A DNA stretch of 64,000 nucleotides from an uncultured Clostridia bacterium (lineage in GTDB: Bacteria; Bacillota; Clostridia; Christensenellales; Aristaeellaceae): the NCBI GenBank assembly GCA_934621505.1, contig CAKTUU010000008.1, positions 1 to 64,000 on the forward strand. Reading direction: 5' to 3'. The notes under the pieces are model-generated. The model had not been told where the DNA came from, did no database searches, and saw only the letters and a list, made by a program, of their open reading frames with translations. Both the position numbers and the translations under genes were made by a program. Positions 51,982 through 60,085 of this stretch are shown here, in pieces (positions within the stretch are counted from its first letter, which is position 1; every line of letters begins with the position of its first letter).

Positions 51982-53241
51982 ATGCTGGTGTTGGAAACCG
52001 TTCTTTGCGTTCTTGCGTTGTTCTGGCTGCCGCGGCGGCTTCCAAAGCAGGTCAGCCGCTGGTGGATGCTGTGGCTGTTTGCCCTGGCGCTTTGGCTGCG
52101 GCTGATAGCGCTGCGGCTTTGGCCCATCGAGCCTCGAAGCGACTTTTTATTGTATCAGGACTGCGCCCGGCTGTTTGCCCAAGTACCCGTCAGCCAGTGG
52201 GGCGGCGTTCACCCCGGACCCTATCTGGAGCAGGAATGGCCGTCGCTGATGCCCTTTGTGCTGTACGAGGGGCTGCTTCTGCGCTGGTTCCAGGGCAGCC
52301 CCTTTGGCGTGCAGCTGATGGGAGCGCTGTCCCAAAGCGGCGTGTGCCTGCTGCTGTGGCTGGCGGGAGATAAGCTGCATAAGCGTGGCTTTCTGGCGGG
52401 ACTTCTATGGGCGGTGCTGCCCTCCAGCGTGTTGTTTTCCAGCGTGCTTACCAACCAGTTTCCCGCCCTGCTGTTTTTGTGGCTGGCGCTGGTGCTGATG
52501 CTGGAGGACAGGCCCATATGGGCCGGGGCGGCGGGCGCCTGTCTGGCTGTTTCCCAGCTGCTGCGGCCGGAGGCTGTGGTGGCGCTGATTGCCTACAGCC
52601 TGTGCCTGATCGCCCGTTCCCTGCTTCACCGCCGGAAAGCGCCGGGGGCGCTGCTGCGCCTGCTCTGCTGCGCTGCCGTCTACGCCGGTGTGCTGGCGGG
52701 CGTTGACCGGCTGCTGCTGAACGCGGGCATTGTCAGCCGGTCCATTTTAAGCGGCAGTCTGGACTATAAGCTGCTGGTAGGCAGCAATGCGAAAACCCTG
52801 GGCCGCTGGAACCCGGAGGACGCGGCCCTGTACGGCAGCCCCGCCCTTTGGCAGGCGCTGATCCGGCGGATGAATCTGCCCAGCCTGCTGCCTCTGTGGT
52901 TCGGCAAGCTGTTTTTAAACCTGTTTGACTATTACAATCCCTTTCTGGTGCCGGAGGGAATGCCGCTGCTGTCAGCCCGCTTTGGATGGCTGGTCGGGCT
53001 TATCTATCTGAGCCTGCTGCCCGTTACCCTGAAAGCCCTTGGGCAATGCGTCCGCATGGTTTGCAGACGCAAACGGTTTGGTTTTGCCCATTGGCTGGTT
53101 TTCCTATGTCTGCTGGGGTATCTGGCGGCCTATACCCTGCTGGAAACCCAGACCCGCTATTTGCTCATTCTCTATCCCCTGCTGATTTTGACGGCCCGCG
53201 GAAAGAATGCGCCTTGTCTGCCGGATGCGTCTGGGGTATAA
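51982..53241 (+). CDS. Membrane glycosyltransferase, GT-C/PMT-like
   Basis: A 419-residue polytopic protein (about ten helices). The first external loop, IEPRSDFLLYQDCARLFAQ, carries the acidic residues expected of PMT/GT39-like enzymes, and the C-terminus has ETQTRYLLILYPLLIL, common in this group. ATG 51982 follows AAGGAGG; upstream in-frame ATGs fall before the promoter. Probably transfers a sugar from a polyprenyl carrier to an envelope polymer. Confidence 0.72.
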   Translation: MLVLETVLCVLALFWLPRRLPKQVSRWWMLWLFALALWLRLIALRLWPIEPRSDFLLYQDCARLFAQVPVSQWGGVHPGPYLEQEWPSLMPFVLYEGLLLRWFQGSPFGVQLMGALSQSGVCLLLWLAGDKLHKRGFLAGLLWAVLPSSVLFSSVLTNQFPALLFLWLALVLMLEDRPIWAGAAGACLAVSQLLRPEAVVALIAYSLCLIARSLLHRRKAPGALLRLLCCAAVYAGVLAGVDRLLLNAGIVSRSILSGSLDYKLLVGSNAKTLGRWNPEDAALYGSPALWQALIRRMNLPSLLPLWFGKLFLNLFDYYNPFLVPEGMPLLSARFGWLVGLIYLSLLPVTLKALGQCVRMVCRRKRFGFAHWLVFLCLLGYLAAYTLLETQTRYLLILYPLLILTARGKNAPCLPDASGV

Positions 53242-53242
53242 T
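53214..53242 (+). promoter_or_regulatory. Promoter of the MBL-fold gene
   Basis: TTGTCT (53214-53219), 17 bases, TATAAT (53237-53242), inside the end of the GT-C gene. Confidence 0.72.
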
Positions 53243-53276
53243 AAAAGCCGCCATGTTTAGAAAGGAAGGATTTTGA

Positions 53277-54086
53277 ATGGACAAGCTGATTGCGCTGGGA
53301 ACCGGCAACGCGAACGCGACCCATTGCTATAATACCTGTTTTATTCTGAAAGGCCCGGGCGGGCTGATTCTGTGCGACGCGGGCGGCGGCAACGGCATTA
53401 TGCGCCAGCTGCAAAAAATCGGGATTGCCTGGGAGCAGATTCATCATCTCATCATCACCCATGCCCACACCGACCACCTGATGGGCGTGGTATGGGCCAT
53501 CCGCATGATTTCCACCCGCATGAACAACGGCACCTATCAGGGCACGCTGGATATTTACTGCGACCATGATGTGGGCGAGGGGCTGAAGGCCATGTGCCGC
53601 CTGATGCTGCAAAAGAAGATGCATCAGCACCTGGATCAGGACATTCTGTTCCATGACGTTGCCAACGGCATGCAGGCCGTGCTGGCGGGACGGTCCATCA
53701 CCTTCTTTGATATTCTGTCCACCAAGATGAAGCAGTTTGGCTTCTGCGCCCAGCTGGAAGGCGGCCGCAAGCTGTGCTGTCTGGGGGACGAGCCCTATAA
53801 CCCCGGCTGCCAGCGGTATGTGCAGGGGGCGGACTGGGTGCTGTGCGAGGCCTTCTGCCTGTACGGCGACCGGGAACGCTTCAAGCCTTATGAAAAGCAC
53901 CATTCCACCGTCAAGGAGGCCTGCCAGCTGGCCGAAAGCCTGCATGTGCCCCATCTGGTGGTATGGCACACCGAGGACACCACCCCCATTGAAACCCGCA
54001 AGCAGCGCTATACCCAGGAGGGCGCGGCGTTCTACCACGGCGACCTGCATGTGCCCGACGACCTGGAAACCATTGATCTGATCTAA
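53277..54086 (+). CDS. MBL-fold metal-dependent hydrolase
   Basis: A 269-residue metallo-beta-lactamase-fold protein resembling RNase Z-type hydrolases. Metal motifs are HAHTDH (near residue 61), CLGDEPYN, and the late His in VVWHTED. ATG 53277 follows AAAGGAAGG. Substrate unknown. It lies 35 bases before rpiB and is probably in one operon with rpiB, thrE and the O-antigen-ligase-like gene. Confidence 0.87.
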   Translation: MDKLIALGTGNANATHCYNTCFILKGPGGLILCDAGGGNGIMRQLQKIGIAWEQIHHLIITHAHTDHLMGVVWAIRMISTRMNNGTYQGTLDIYCDHDVGEGLKAMCRLMLQKKMHQHLDQDILFHDVANGMQAVLAGRSITFFDILSTKMKQFGFCAQLEGGRKLCCLGDEPYNPGCQRYVQGADWVLCEAFCLYGDRERFKPYEKHHSTVKEACQLAESLHVPHLVVWHTEDTTPIETRKQRYTQEGAAFYHGDLHVPDDLETIDLI

Positions 54087-54121
54087 CTCACTTTCCCCAT
54101 TGCATAAAGGAGGATTTTCTC

Positions 54122-54571
54122 ATGATTGCCATTGCCTGTGACCATGCCGGTATTGATTTGAAGCCCGCCGTCATTGAAGTGCTGGACGAACTGGGCCTTA
54201 GCTACAAGGATTTGGGCACCTATTCCCACGAAAGTGTGGATTACCCCGTTTACGGCGCAAAGGCCGCAAAGGCCGTAGCCAGCGGCGAATGCGACCGGGC
54301 TGTTATCCTGTGCGGAACGGGCGTGGGCATCAGCATGGCCGCCAGCAAAATCAAGGGCACCCGCTGCGTGGTCTGCTCCGACACCTATTCCGCCCGCATG
54401 AGCCGCCAGCACAACAACGCCAACATTCTGGCGCTGGGGTCCCGGGTGGTTGGCAGCGAACTGGCCAAGGACATTGTGCGCACCTGGCTGACCACCGATT
54501 TTGAAGGCGGCCGCCACGCCCGCCGGGTGGATCTGATAGACCGTCTGGACCGGGGCGAGGATATCGACTAA
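54122..54571 (+). CDS. rpiB: Ribose-5-phosphate isomerase B
   Basis: Interconverts ribose 5-phosphate and ribulose 5-phosphate. The 149-residue protein has the family's IACDHAGIDLK, ILCGTGVGISMAASKIKG with the catalytic Cys, and SRQHNNANILALGSRVVG. AAAGGAGG precedes ATG 54122. Confidence 0.95.
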   Translation: MIAIACDHAGIDLKPAVIEVLDELGLSYKDLGTYSHESVDYPVYGAKAAKAVASGECDRAVILCGTGVGISMAASKIKGTRCVVCSDTYSARMSRQHNNANILALGSRVVGSELAKDIVRTWLTTDFEGGRHARRVDLIDRLDRGEDID

Positions 54572-54585
54572 CGGAGGAAATAGTT

Positions 54586-55824
54586 ATGGCGTCCGCACGG
54601 CGCATGCGCGTCCTGTGTCTGGCAGGGCGTATTATTCTGGAAAACGGCGGCGAAACCTACCGGGCCGAGGATACGGTCACGCGCATGGCCGAAGCGCTGG
54701 GGCTGCGGGAGGTCAGCGTATTTGCCGTACCCAGCGGCTTGTTTGTTTCCTATATGGATGAAACGGATGAGCAGCGCACCTCCGTTACCCGCATCCACCT
54801 GCGGGGCATTCACCTGTGCCGGGTGGACCGGGTGAACCAGATCAGCCGTCAGCTGGCCCGGGGCGATTTGGCCCCCGATAGCCTGCTGCCCGCCCTGGAA
54901 GAAGCGGAGAACCTATGCATCAACGTTCCCCCCTGGTATGAGCCGCTTGCCGCGTGTCTGACCGCCGGGTTCTTTGCCGTCATGTTTGGCGGCGGGCTGG
55001 TGGACGCGCTGATCAGCGGGGTGTGCGCGGCCATTACCCAGCTGGTCCCCTGGGTGTGGAAGGGGGCGGGCATCAGCGGTTCGCTGCTGGGCAGCGTATT
55101 TTGTGCACTGATTCCCCTTACCTTTCACGCGCTGACGGGTCTGGGAACACCGGACGCTATGATTGCCGCCGCCATTATGCCCCTGGTGCCCGGTCTGAGC
55201 ATGACCAACGCGGTGCAGGACATTTTGCGGGGTGACATGGTTTCCGGCGTGACCCACGCGGCCCGGGCGATCATGGTGGCCGCTTTGGTAGCGGGCGGCA
55301 CGCTGATCGGCACCCATGTATTCGGCTACCTGAACCTGCCGGTGCGTCCCCTGCCAGACGGAACCTCCATGTCCTTTGGCTTGCAGCTGTTGATTGCTTT
55401 TCTTACCAGCAGCCTGGCGGGTATGGGCTTTGGCGCGTTTCTGTACGCGCCTAAAAAAGCCATCTTCTGGGGCGGCCTGCTGGGAGGCGTTGGCTACAGC
55501 GTTTACTGGGTAGCGCTGCAAACCGGGTCGTCCAACGCGGTAGCCATGTTTTTAGGCGCGCTGGCGGCCGCCCTGGGGGGCCAGCTGGCGGCCCGGCGGC
55601 TGAAAATGATCGCCACCCTTTTTATTACCATCGCCATTTTGCCCCTGGTACCCGGTCTGGGCCTGTACCGGGCCATGAGCGTTGTCGCCCAGGGCCAGAC
55701 AGGCGCTGGGCTGGCCATTGCCGCCTCCACCATGGCGTCCATTCTGATGATCGCTCTGGGGATTGGCTGCGGCTCCCAGCTGATGGGGCTGCCCCGCCGC
55801 GGGACCCACGAAAGAAAGGGCTGA
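54586..55824 (+). CDS. Threonine/serine exporter, ThrE family
   Basis: A 412-residue protein with the two-part ThrE layout: a soluble N-terminal segment (ILENGGETYRAEDTVTRMAEALG, VFAVPSGLFVSY) followed by about ten helices with MPLVPGLSMTNAVQDILRGD and ILPLVPGLGLYRAM, the duplicated PLVPG motifs. Members expel excess threonine or serine; serine synthesis genes are elsewhere in the window. GGAGG precedes ATG 54586. Confidence 0.92.
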   Translation: MASARRMRVLCLAGRIILENGGETYRAEDTVTRMAEALGLREVSVFAVPSGLFVSYMDETDEQRTSVTRIHLRGIHLCRVDRVNQISRQLARGDLAPDSLLPALEEAENLCINVPPWYEPLAACLTAGFFAVMFGGGLVDALISGVCAAITQLVPWVWKGAGISGSLLGSVFCALIPLTFHALTGLGTPDAMIAAAIMPLVPGLSMTNAVQDILRGDMVSGVTHAARAIMVAALVAGGTLIGTHVFGYLNLPVRPLPDGTSMSFGLQLLIAFLTSSLAGMGFGAFLYAPKKAIFWGGLLGGVGYSVYWVALQTGSSNAVAMFLGALAAALGGQLAARRLKMIATLFITIAILPLVPGLGLYRAMSVVAQGQTGAGLAIAASTMASILMIALGIGCGSQLMGLPRRGTHERKG

Positions 55825-55829
55825 ACCCT

Positions 55830-57080
55830 ATGATGCGAAAAACCTGGAGTGTGCGCCTGCAAAACGCCTCTATCCTGCTGTATGTCCTGTGGCTGCTGGT
55901 TCCCGCCGTGCAAACCACCGGCCGGGCGGCCGCCGGCGTTTTTTGCGTGGCGCTGTTTGGCCTGGGCGTACTGCTGGATGTACCCAGCGTCAACTGGAAA
56001 CGCCTTGCGCCCCGCGTCCTGTGCGCCGCCCTGATGCCGCTGATCCTTCGCCGGTATCTAAACCGGGGCAATGATCACTTCTTAGGGTATTACGTGCAGC
56101 AGGCCATGTTCTGGTTTCCGCTGGTCTTTGCCGGCCATGCGCGGGATCAGGGCGACCGGCGCGCCTGGCGCTGGCTGCGATGGACGCTGCTGGGAGCCGT
56201 TACCCTGACCACCCTGACCACCATCGGCTGGCTGATTGAGGGCATGACCCGCGGCGGCCGGGTGTACGCCTACTCCCGCTCTCTGGGCTTTGCGGGAGAG
56301 GGCACGGAAGCCTATTTGAAGGAATTGATGCTGCGCAACATTGGCGGTTATGATTTCATCTATGCCACCGTGGTGATGCTGCCGCTGACCTGTCTGGCCA
56401 TTCAGCGCAGCCGGGGCTGGAGCCGCGGCTGCTACACCGCTTTGCTGTGCGCCCAGGCCGTGATGGTGGTTTTGTCCCAGTACACCTACGCCATGATCTA
56501 CGCGGCCGTTATTCTGGCGGTAGAGGCGCTGGCCGCCCTGGCCCGGCTGATCAGCCGCGGCAAACTGAGCACGGGTCCGTCTTTGCTCATCGGCCTGATC
56601 CCGCTGGCGCTGGTACTGCTTTTTCACCGTCCCCTTATCGGTTTGGCTGTCAGCCTGTGCAGCCGGTTTGGACTTACCCACTTTGCCTACAGCCTGGAGC
56701 AGCTGCTGACCGCCCTGCAGGGCGGGACTACGGCGGCCGATTCCCGGCTGGGCTATTATCTGACCGCGCTGGAGGGCTTCCGGCAGTCGCCGTTGGTTGG
56801 GCGGCTGCTGGGCGGACCGGCGCTGCTGAGCCAGCACAGCGATGTGCTGGACCTGCTCAGCGGTCTGGGGCTGATTGGCACGGCGCTGGCGGGCGGCATG
56901 GTTTACCTGATGGGCCGAGGAAGCCTGCGGGGACTGAAAGCCAGCCCGGACCGGGCCCAGCTGTGGATGATGATTCTGGCCTTTGCCGTGGTGGCTTCTC
57001 TGGGCACGGTGGTGTACAGCCGTGACATCATGACGGTTTTTGCGCTGGGAGCGCTACTGGTATTGGAAAAAGACTTCTGA
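55830..57080 (+). CDS. O-antigen ligase/Wzy-like polytopic membrane protein
   Basis: A 416-residue protein with about eleven helices. Its C-terminal part (ALEGFRQSPLVGRLLGGPALLSQHSDVLDLLSGLGLIGTALAG) has the external loop and GxHSxxLxLLxxxGLIG pattern of the O-antigen ligase/polymerase superfamily. In Gram-positives these proteins polymerise or attach wall polysaccharides. ATG 55830 (a second at 55833) starts six bases after thrE. Substrate unknown. Confidence 0.68.
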   Translation: MMRKTWSVRLQNASILLYVLWLLVPAVQTTGRAAAGVFCVALFGLGVLLDVPSVNWKRLAPRVLCAALMPLILRRYLNRGNDHFLGYYVQQAMFWFPLVFAGHARDQGDRRAWRWLRWTLLGAVTLTTLTTIGWLIEGMTRGGRVYAYSRSLGFAGEGTEAYLKELMLRNIGGYDFIYATVVMLPLTCLAIQRSRGWSRGCYTALLCAQAVMVVLSQYTYAMIYAAVILAVEALAALARLISRGKLSTGPSLLIGLIPLALVLLFHRPLIGLAVSLCSRFGLTHFAYSLEQLLTALQGGTTAADSRLGYYLTALEGFRQSPLVGRLLGGPALLSQHSDVLDLLSGLGLIGTALAGGMVYLMGRGSLRGLKASPDRAQLWMMILAFAVVASLGTVVYSRDIMTVFALGALLVLEKDF

Positions 57081-57094
57081 ATCACATAAAAAAC

Positions 57095-57304
57095 GGGCCG
57101 GCGGAAGCATCCGCCGGTCCTAGGCTGCTGAAAAACCCCTAGTATGACAGCGTTCGTCTACGAACACGACTACGCCGGTTTGCGGGAAATGCGTTACGCT
57201 GCAAGGCTTAGGGGCTCCGCCCCTAAAACCCCGGCAGGAGGTACTACCTCCTGCACCTCCACCTTTTCAACACCCTGCGGGCCGGCGGAAGCATCCGCCG
57301 GCCC
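57095..57304 (-). repeat. Second full copy of the terminator-bracketed dispersed repeat, opposite orientation
   Basis: Hairpins of sequence GGGCCGGCGG-AAGCAT-CCGCCGG(C/T)CC at 57095-57120 and about 57279-57304 flank 158 bases. Bases 57202-57262 are the reverse complement of 30737-30797 with only a few differences. Ends (TAGGCTGCTGAAAAA and TTTTCAACACCCTGC) correspond to the other copy's ends. The flanking hairpin differs from that at 30690, so each locus has duplicated its own terminator. No ORF. Confidence 0.75.
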
Positions 57305-57323
57305 CTGGCTTTTACGCCAGCGC

Positions 57324-58172
57324 TTACAGGGTGCCGGTAACCACCAGGGTACTCATGCCGGGGGTTGTCGTCCACACACCGGTAGCGGCATCCTGGGTAT
57401 AGGTGGCGGCAGGCACGGTAATCACCCCGGCGGTGGTGGTAAACTGGCCGGTAGCCGCGTCATAGGTGTAATTCGTGCCGGCGGTCAGGGCCGTGCCGTT
57501 CAGGGTAGCCGTCAGGTTGTTCAGCGCCGGGTTAAAGGTGTCGGACAGCACCACGCCCTCGGTGGCGGCGGTATTGCCCAGGTTTTGAATCATAAACGTA
57601 TAGGTGATCTGCCCATTCTCCGTTACCGTGGTGGGGCACATGCCCTTGCTGATACGCAGATCCGGGGTCAGGGCGGCAGCCACCGTTTCCTGTGCTGTGG
57701 CGGGGTTGGCAATGCCAGCGCCTGTGACGGTAACCGTGTTTTGAATGGAGCCCAGGGTGTTCATGGGGGCGTATTCGTTCACCCGGGCATCATATACCAG
57801 CGTGGCGTTGCCGCCTGCCGGGACCGTCAGCCCGCTTACACTCATGGGCGGTCCGGCCACAATGGTGGGGGCGGCCTGCAAAGCGCCGTTCTGGTAGTAG
57901 CGCATGGAATCCGCCACATAGGTCAGGGGATAAACAGTGGTCTGCCCCAGGGCGTAGCCGCCCAGATTATCGCTGACCGTCAGGCCGGTCAGAGCGGTCG
58001 AGCCGCTGTTGACCAGCGTCACCACATAGGTGATTACGCTGTCCGCGCCATAGTTGGCGTCGATTGCCGTTTTGGTGGCGGTAAGCACATCCAGCAGCTC
58101 TCCCACGGTAATATTTGACGTGGTTTGGCGTCCGTTATAGGTGAGGGTGGCCTGGTTGGTAAAGGTAGCCAT
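57324..58172 (-). CDS. DUF11 repeat protein without signal peptide
   Basis: A 282-residue protein with two DUF11-type beta-sandwich repeats (TYVVTLVNSGSTALTGLTVSDNLGG and TYTFMIQNLGNTAATEGVVLSDTFNP). It begins MATFTNQATLTYNGRQTTSNI with no signal peptide and no anchor, unusual for repeats normally found on the cell surface. Composition is rich in Thr, Ala, Asn and Val with one Cys. ATG 58172 follows GGGAGG. One possibility is a spore-coat or appendage protein made in the mother cell; there is no proof in the sequence. Confidence 0.8.
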   Translation of the reverse strand: MATFTNQATLTYNGRQTTSNITVGELLDVLTATKTAIDANYGADSVITYVVTLVNSGSTALTGLTVSDNLGGYALGQTTVYPLTYVADSMRYYQNGALQAAPTIVAGPPMSVSGLTVPAGGNATLVYDARVNEYAPMNTLGSIQNTVTVTGAGIANPATAQETVAAALTPDLRISKGMCPTTVTENGQITYTFMIQNLGNTAATEGVVLSDTFNPALNNLTATLNGTALTAGTNYTYDAATGQFTTTAGVITVPAATYTQDAATGVWTTTPGMSTLVVTGTL

Positions 58173-58277
58173 ATGGTTTTTCCTCCCTTACATTCACAAG
58201 CTGAGCGGCGCGGCAGAAAAAAATCCGCGCACATCATCCTATGTCAAAACAGGGCGAAGCGTCCCCAAAAAAATCGA

Positions 58278-58306
58278 TTGACGGAATGAAAACGCGGGCC
58301 TATAAT
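58278..58306 (+). promoter_or_regulatory. Promoter of the second MATE gene
   Basis: TTGACG (58278-58283), 17 bases, TATAAT (58301-58306). Confidence 0.83.
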
Positions 58307-58351
58307 GATTGCCGTCCTGTCCCATTTTCCATGCAGCAAGGAGGGCAAACC

Positions 58352-59716
58352 ATGTCGGAGGAAGCAAGCCGCTCGCCGGTGAGCGGACAAAGCATGACCG
58401 AAGGTTCTCTTTGGAGAAAAATTCTATTGTTCAGCATTCCCCTGATGCTGTCCCAAATTTTGCAGGTATTGTTTAACATGGCGGATGTGGCTGTGGTGGG
58501 GCGGTTCGCCAGCGCGTCGGCGCTGGGGTCCGTGGGTTCCACCACCACGCTGGTGACGCTGTTTACCGGTTTTTTAATCGGCATGGGCAGCGGCGTTAAT
58601 GTGATTGTGGCCCGCCATCTGGGGGCGCGGGATCAGCGGGCCGTCCGGGAGTCCGTGCATACGGCGCTGCTGGTATGCCTGCTTACCGGTCTGATCATTT
58701 GCGGGCTGTGTCTGGCACTGGCCCCCGGCATGCTGGAATTGCTGAACACCAAGCCGGATTTGCTGGCGGGGGCGGTGCAGTATTTTCGCATCTACGCTCT
58801 GGGTATGCCCGCGCTGGGCATTTTCAACTTTGGCAACGCGGTGCTCAGCGCCAACGGCGACACCAGGCGTCCCCTGCTGTACCTGACCATCGCGGGCGTT
58901 TTGAATGTGGCGCTGAATCTGTTTTTCGTCATTGTGTGCGGCATGGCGGGAGACGGCGTGGCGCTGGCCAGCATCATCAGCCAGTACCTGTCGGCCTTGC
59001 TGGTCCTGATTCACATGCTGCGCCAAAAGGACAGCTGCGCCCTGCATCCCCGACAGATCCGTTTTTACCCGGGACGGGCGAAGGCGCTGGTGGGTCTGGG
59101 CCTGCCAGCGGGCGTGCAAAACGCCATCTTCGCGGTGGCCAACCTGTTTATTCAGGCGGGCGTAAATTCTTTTGATTCCCTGATGGTTGCGGGCAACGCC
59201 GCCGCCGCAAACGCGGATTCGCTGATTTATAACGTGATGGCCGCTTTCTACACCGGCTGTTCCACCTTTATGGGACAAAACCTGGGCGCCGGCAAGCGCG
59301 ACCGTGTGCTGAAAAGCTACCTGATCAGCGTGGCCTATTCCTTTGCCGCGGGCGCTGTTCTGGGTCTGCTGCTGGTCACCTTTGGCAACCAGTTTTTAAG
59401 CCTGTTTACCGCGGATCCCGCCGTGTCGGACGCGGGTATGCAGCGCATTCGCATTATGGGGTATTCCTATGCGTTCAGCGCTTTTATGGACTGCACCATC
59501 GCCGCCTCCCGCGGCCTTGGCAAGAGCTTTGGCCCCACGGTGATTGTGATTCTGGGTTCCTGCGTATTCCGGGTGGTATGGGTGTATACGGTGTTTGCTT
59601 ACTTCCACACCATTCCGTCGCTGTACCTGCTGTACATCTTCTCCTGGGTGCTGACCGCCATTGCGGAAATCATTTTCTTTGCCGCCAGCTATAAACGCAC
59701 GGTGATTGTAGCCTGA
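58352..59716 (+). CDS. MATE family exporter (second)
   Basis: A 454-residue twelve-helix exporter. Features are SIPLMLSQILQVLFNMADVAVVGRF, GMGSGVNVIVARHLGARDQ in the first half and FMGQNLGAGKRDRVLKSYL in the second. ATG 58352 follows AAGGAGGG; the longer frame upstream runs through the promoter. It is only distantly similar to the MATE protein at 19827-21233 and has no attenuator-like leader. Confidence 0.93.
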   Translation: MSEEASRSPVSGQSMTEGSLWRKILLFSIPLMLSQILQVLFNMADVAVVGRFASASALGSVGSTTTLVTLFTGFLIGMGSGVNVIVARHLGARDQRAVRESVHTALLVCLLTGLIICGLCLALAPGMLELLNTKPDLLAGAVQYFRIYALGMPALGIFNFGNAVLSANGDTRRPLLYLTIAGVLNVALNLFFVIVCGMAGDGVALASIISQYLSALLVLIHMLRQKDSCALHPRQIRFYPGRAKALVGLGLPAGVQNAIFAVANLFIQAGVNSFDSLMVAGNAAAANADSLIYNVMAAFYTGCSTFMGQNLGAGKRDRVLKSYLISVAYSFAAGAVLGLLLVTFGNQFLSLFTADPAVSDAGMQRIRIMGYSYAFSAFMDCTIAASRGLGKSFGPTVIVILGSCVFRVVWVYTVFAYFHTIPSLYLLYIFSWVLTAIAEIIFFAASYKRTVIVA

Positions 59717-59816
59717 TGACGTTCTTTTCTAACGAAAGCTTCCCGCACGACCGGGTGGCACAGCAAATGAATCGGTTCTTTTTGTCGGCCGCACGCCAGC
59801 CGGTCGATAGGATTTT

Positions 59817-59848
59817 GTCAGAGGGGCTATGGCCCCTCTGACTATTTT
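59817..59848 (+). terminator. Terminator of the second MATE gene
   Basis: Perfect 11-base stem GTCAGAGGGGC / GCCCCTCTGAC (59817-59842, loop TATG) followed by TATTTT. Between the stop codon and this hairpin another 7-base stem (CGACCGG 59748-59754 with CCGGTCG 59800-59806) gives a folded 3' UTR. Confidence 0.85.
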
Positions 59849-60035
59849 CCGAAAAGGGTTCAGTCTGGATCGGAGGGCCGGATTCTTATTCCGCAACCGG
59901 CGGTATGTACATCGATTTCGGTTGACTTGCGCGACAGTCCTTCCCTTACGCTTTTTGCTGGCCGCAGGTCATCCCGGTTGACTCCAAAGCCAGCCCGGGC
60001 GTTTTTGTCTGGGGCCATTGTTTATATTGGGCAGC
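59849..60035. other. Intergenic stretch with no recognised feature
   Basis: About 190 bases between two terminators. Open frames crossing it have no ribosome site or recognisable similarity. A few short GC-rich stems are present (for example CCGG pairs near 59878-59903). It may be a relic of a lost gene. Confidence 0.5.
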
Positions 60036-60069
60036 AAAAAAGCACCCCGCGCCATACAGCGCGGGGTGC
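60036..60069 (-). terminator. Terminator of the BMP-family gene
   Basis: Perfect 11-base stem GCACCCCGCGC / GCGCGGGGTGC (60042-60069) followed on the minus strand by six T (60036-60041). Confidence 0.92.
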
Positions 60070-60085
60070 GATGGATGATCGGAGA

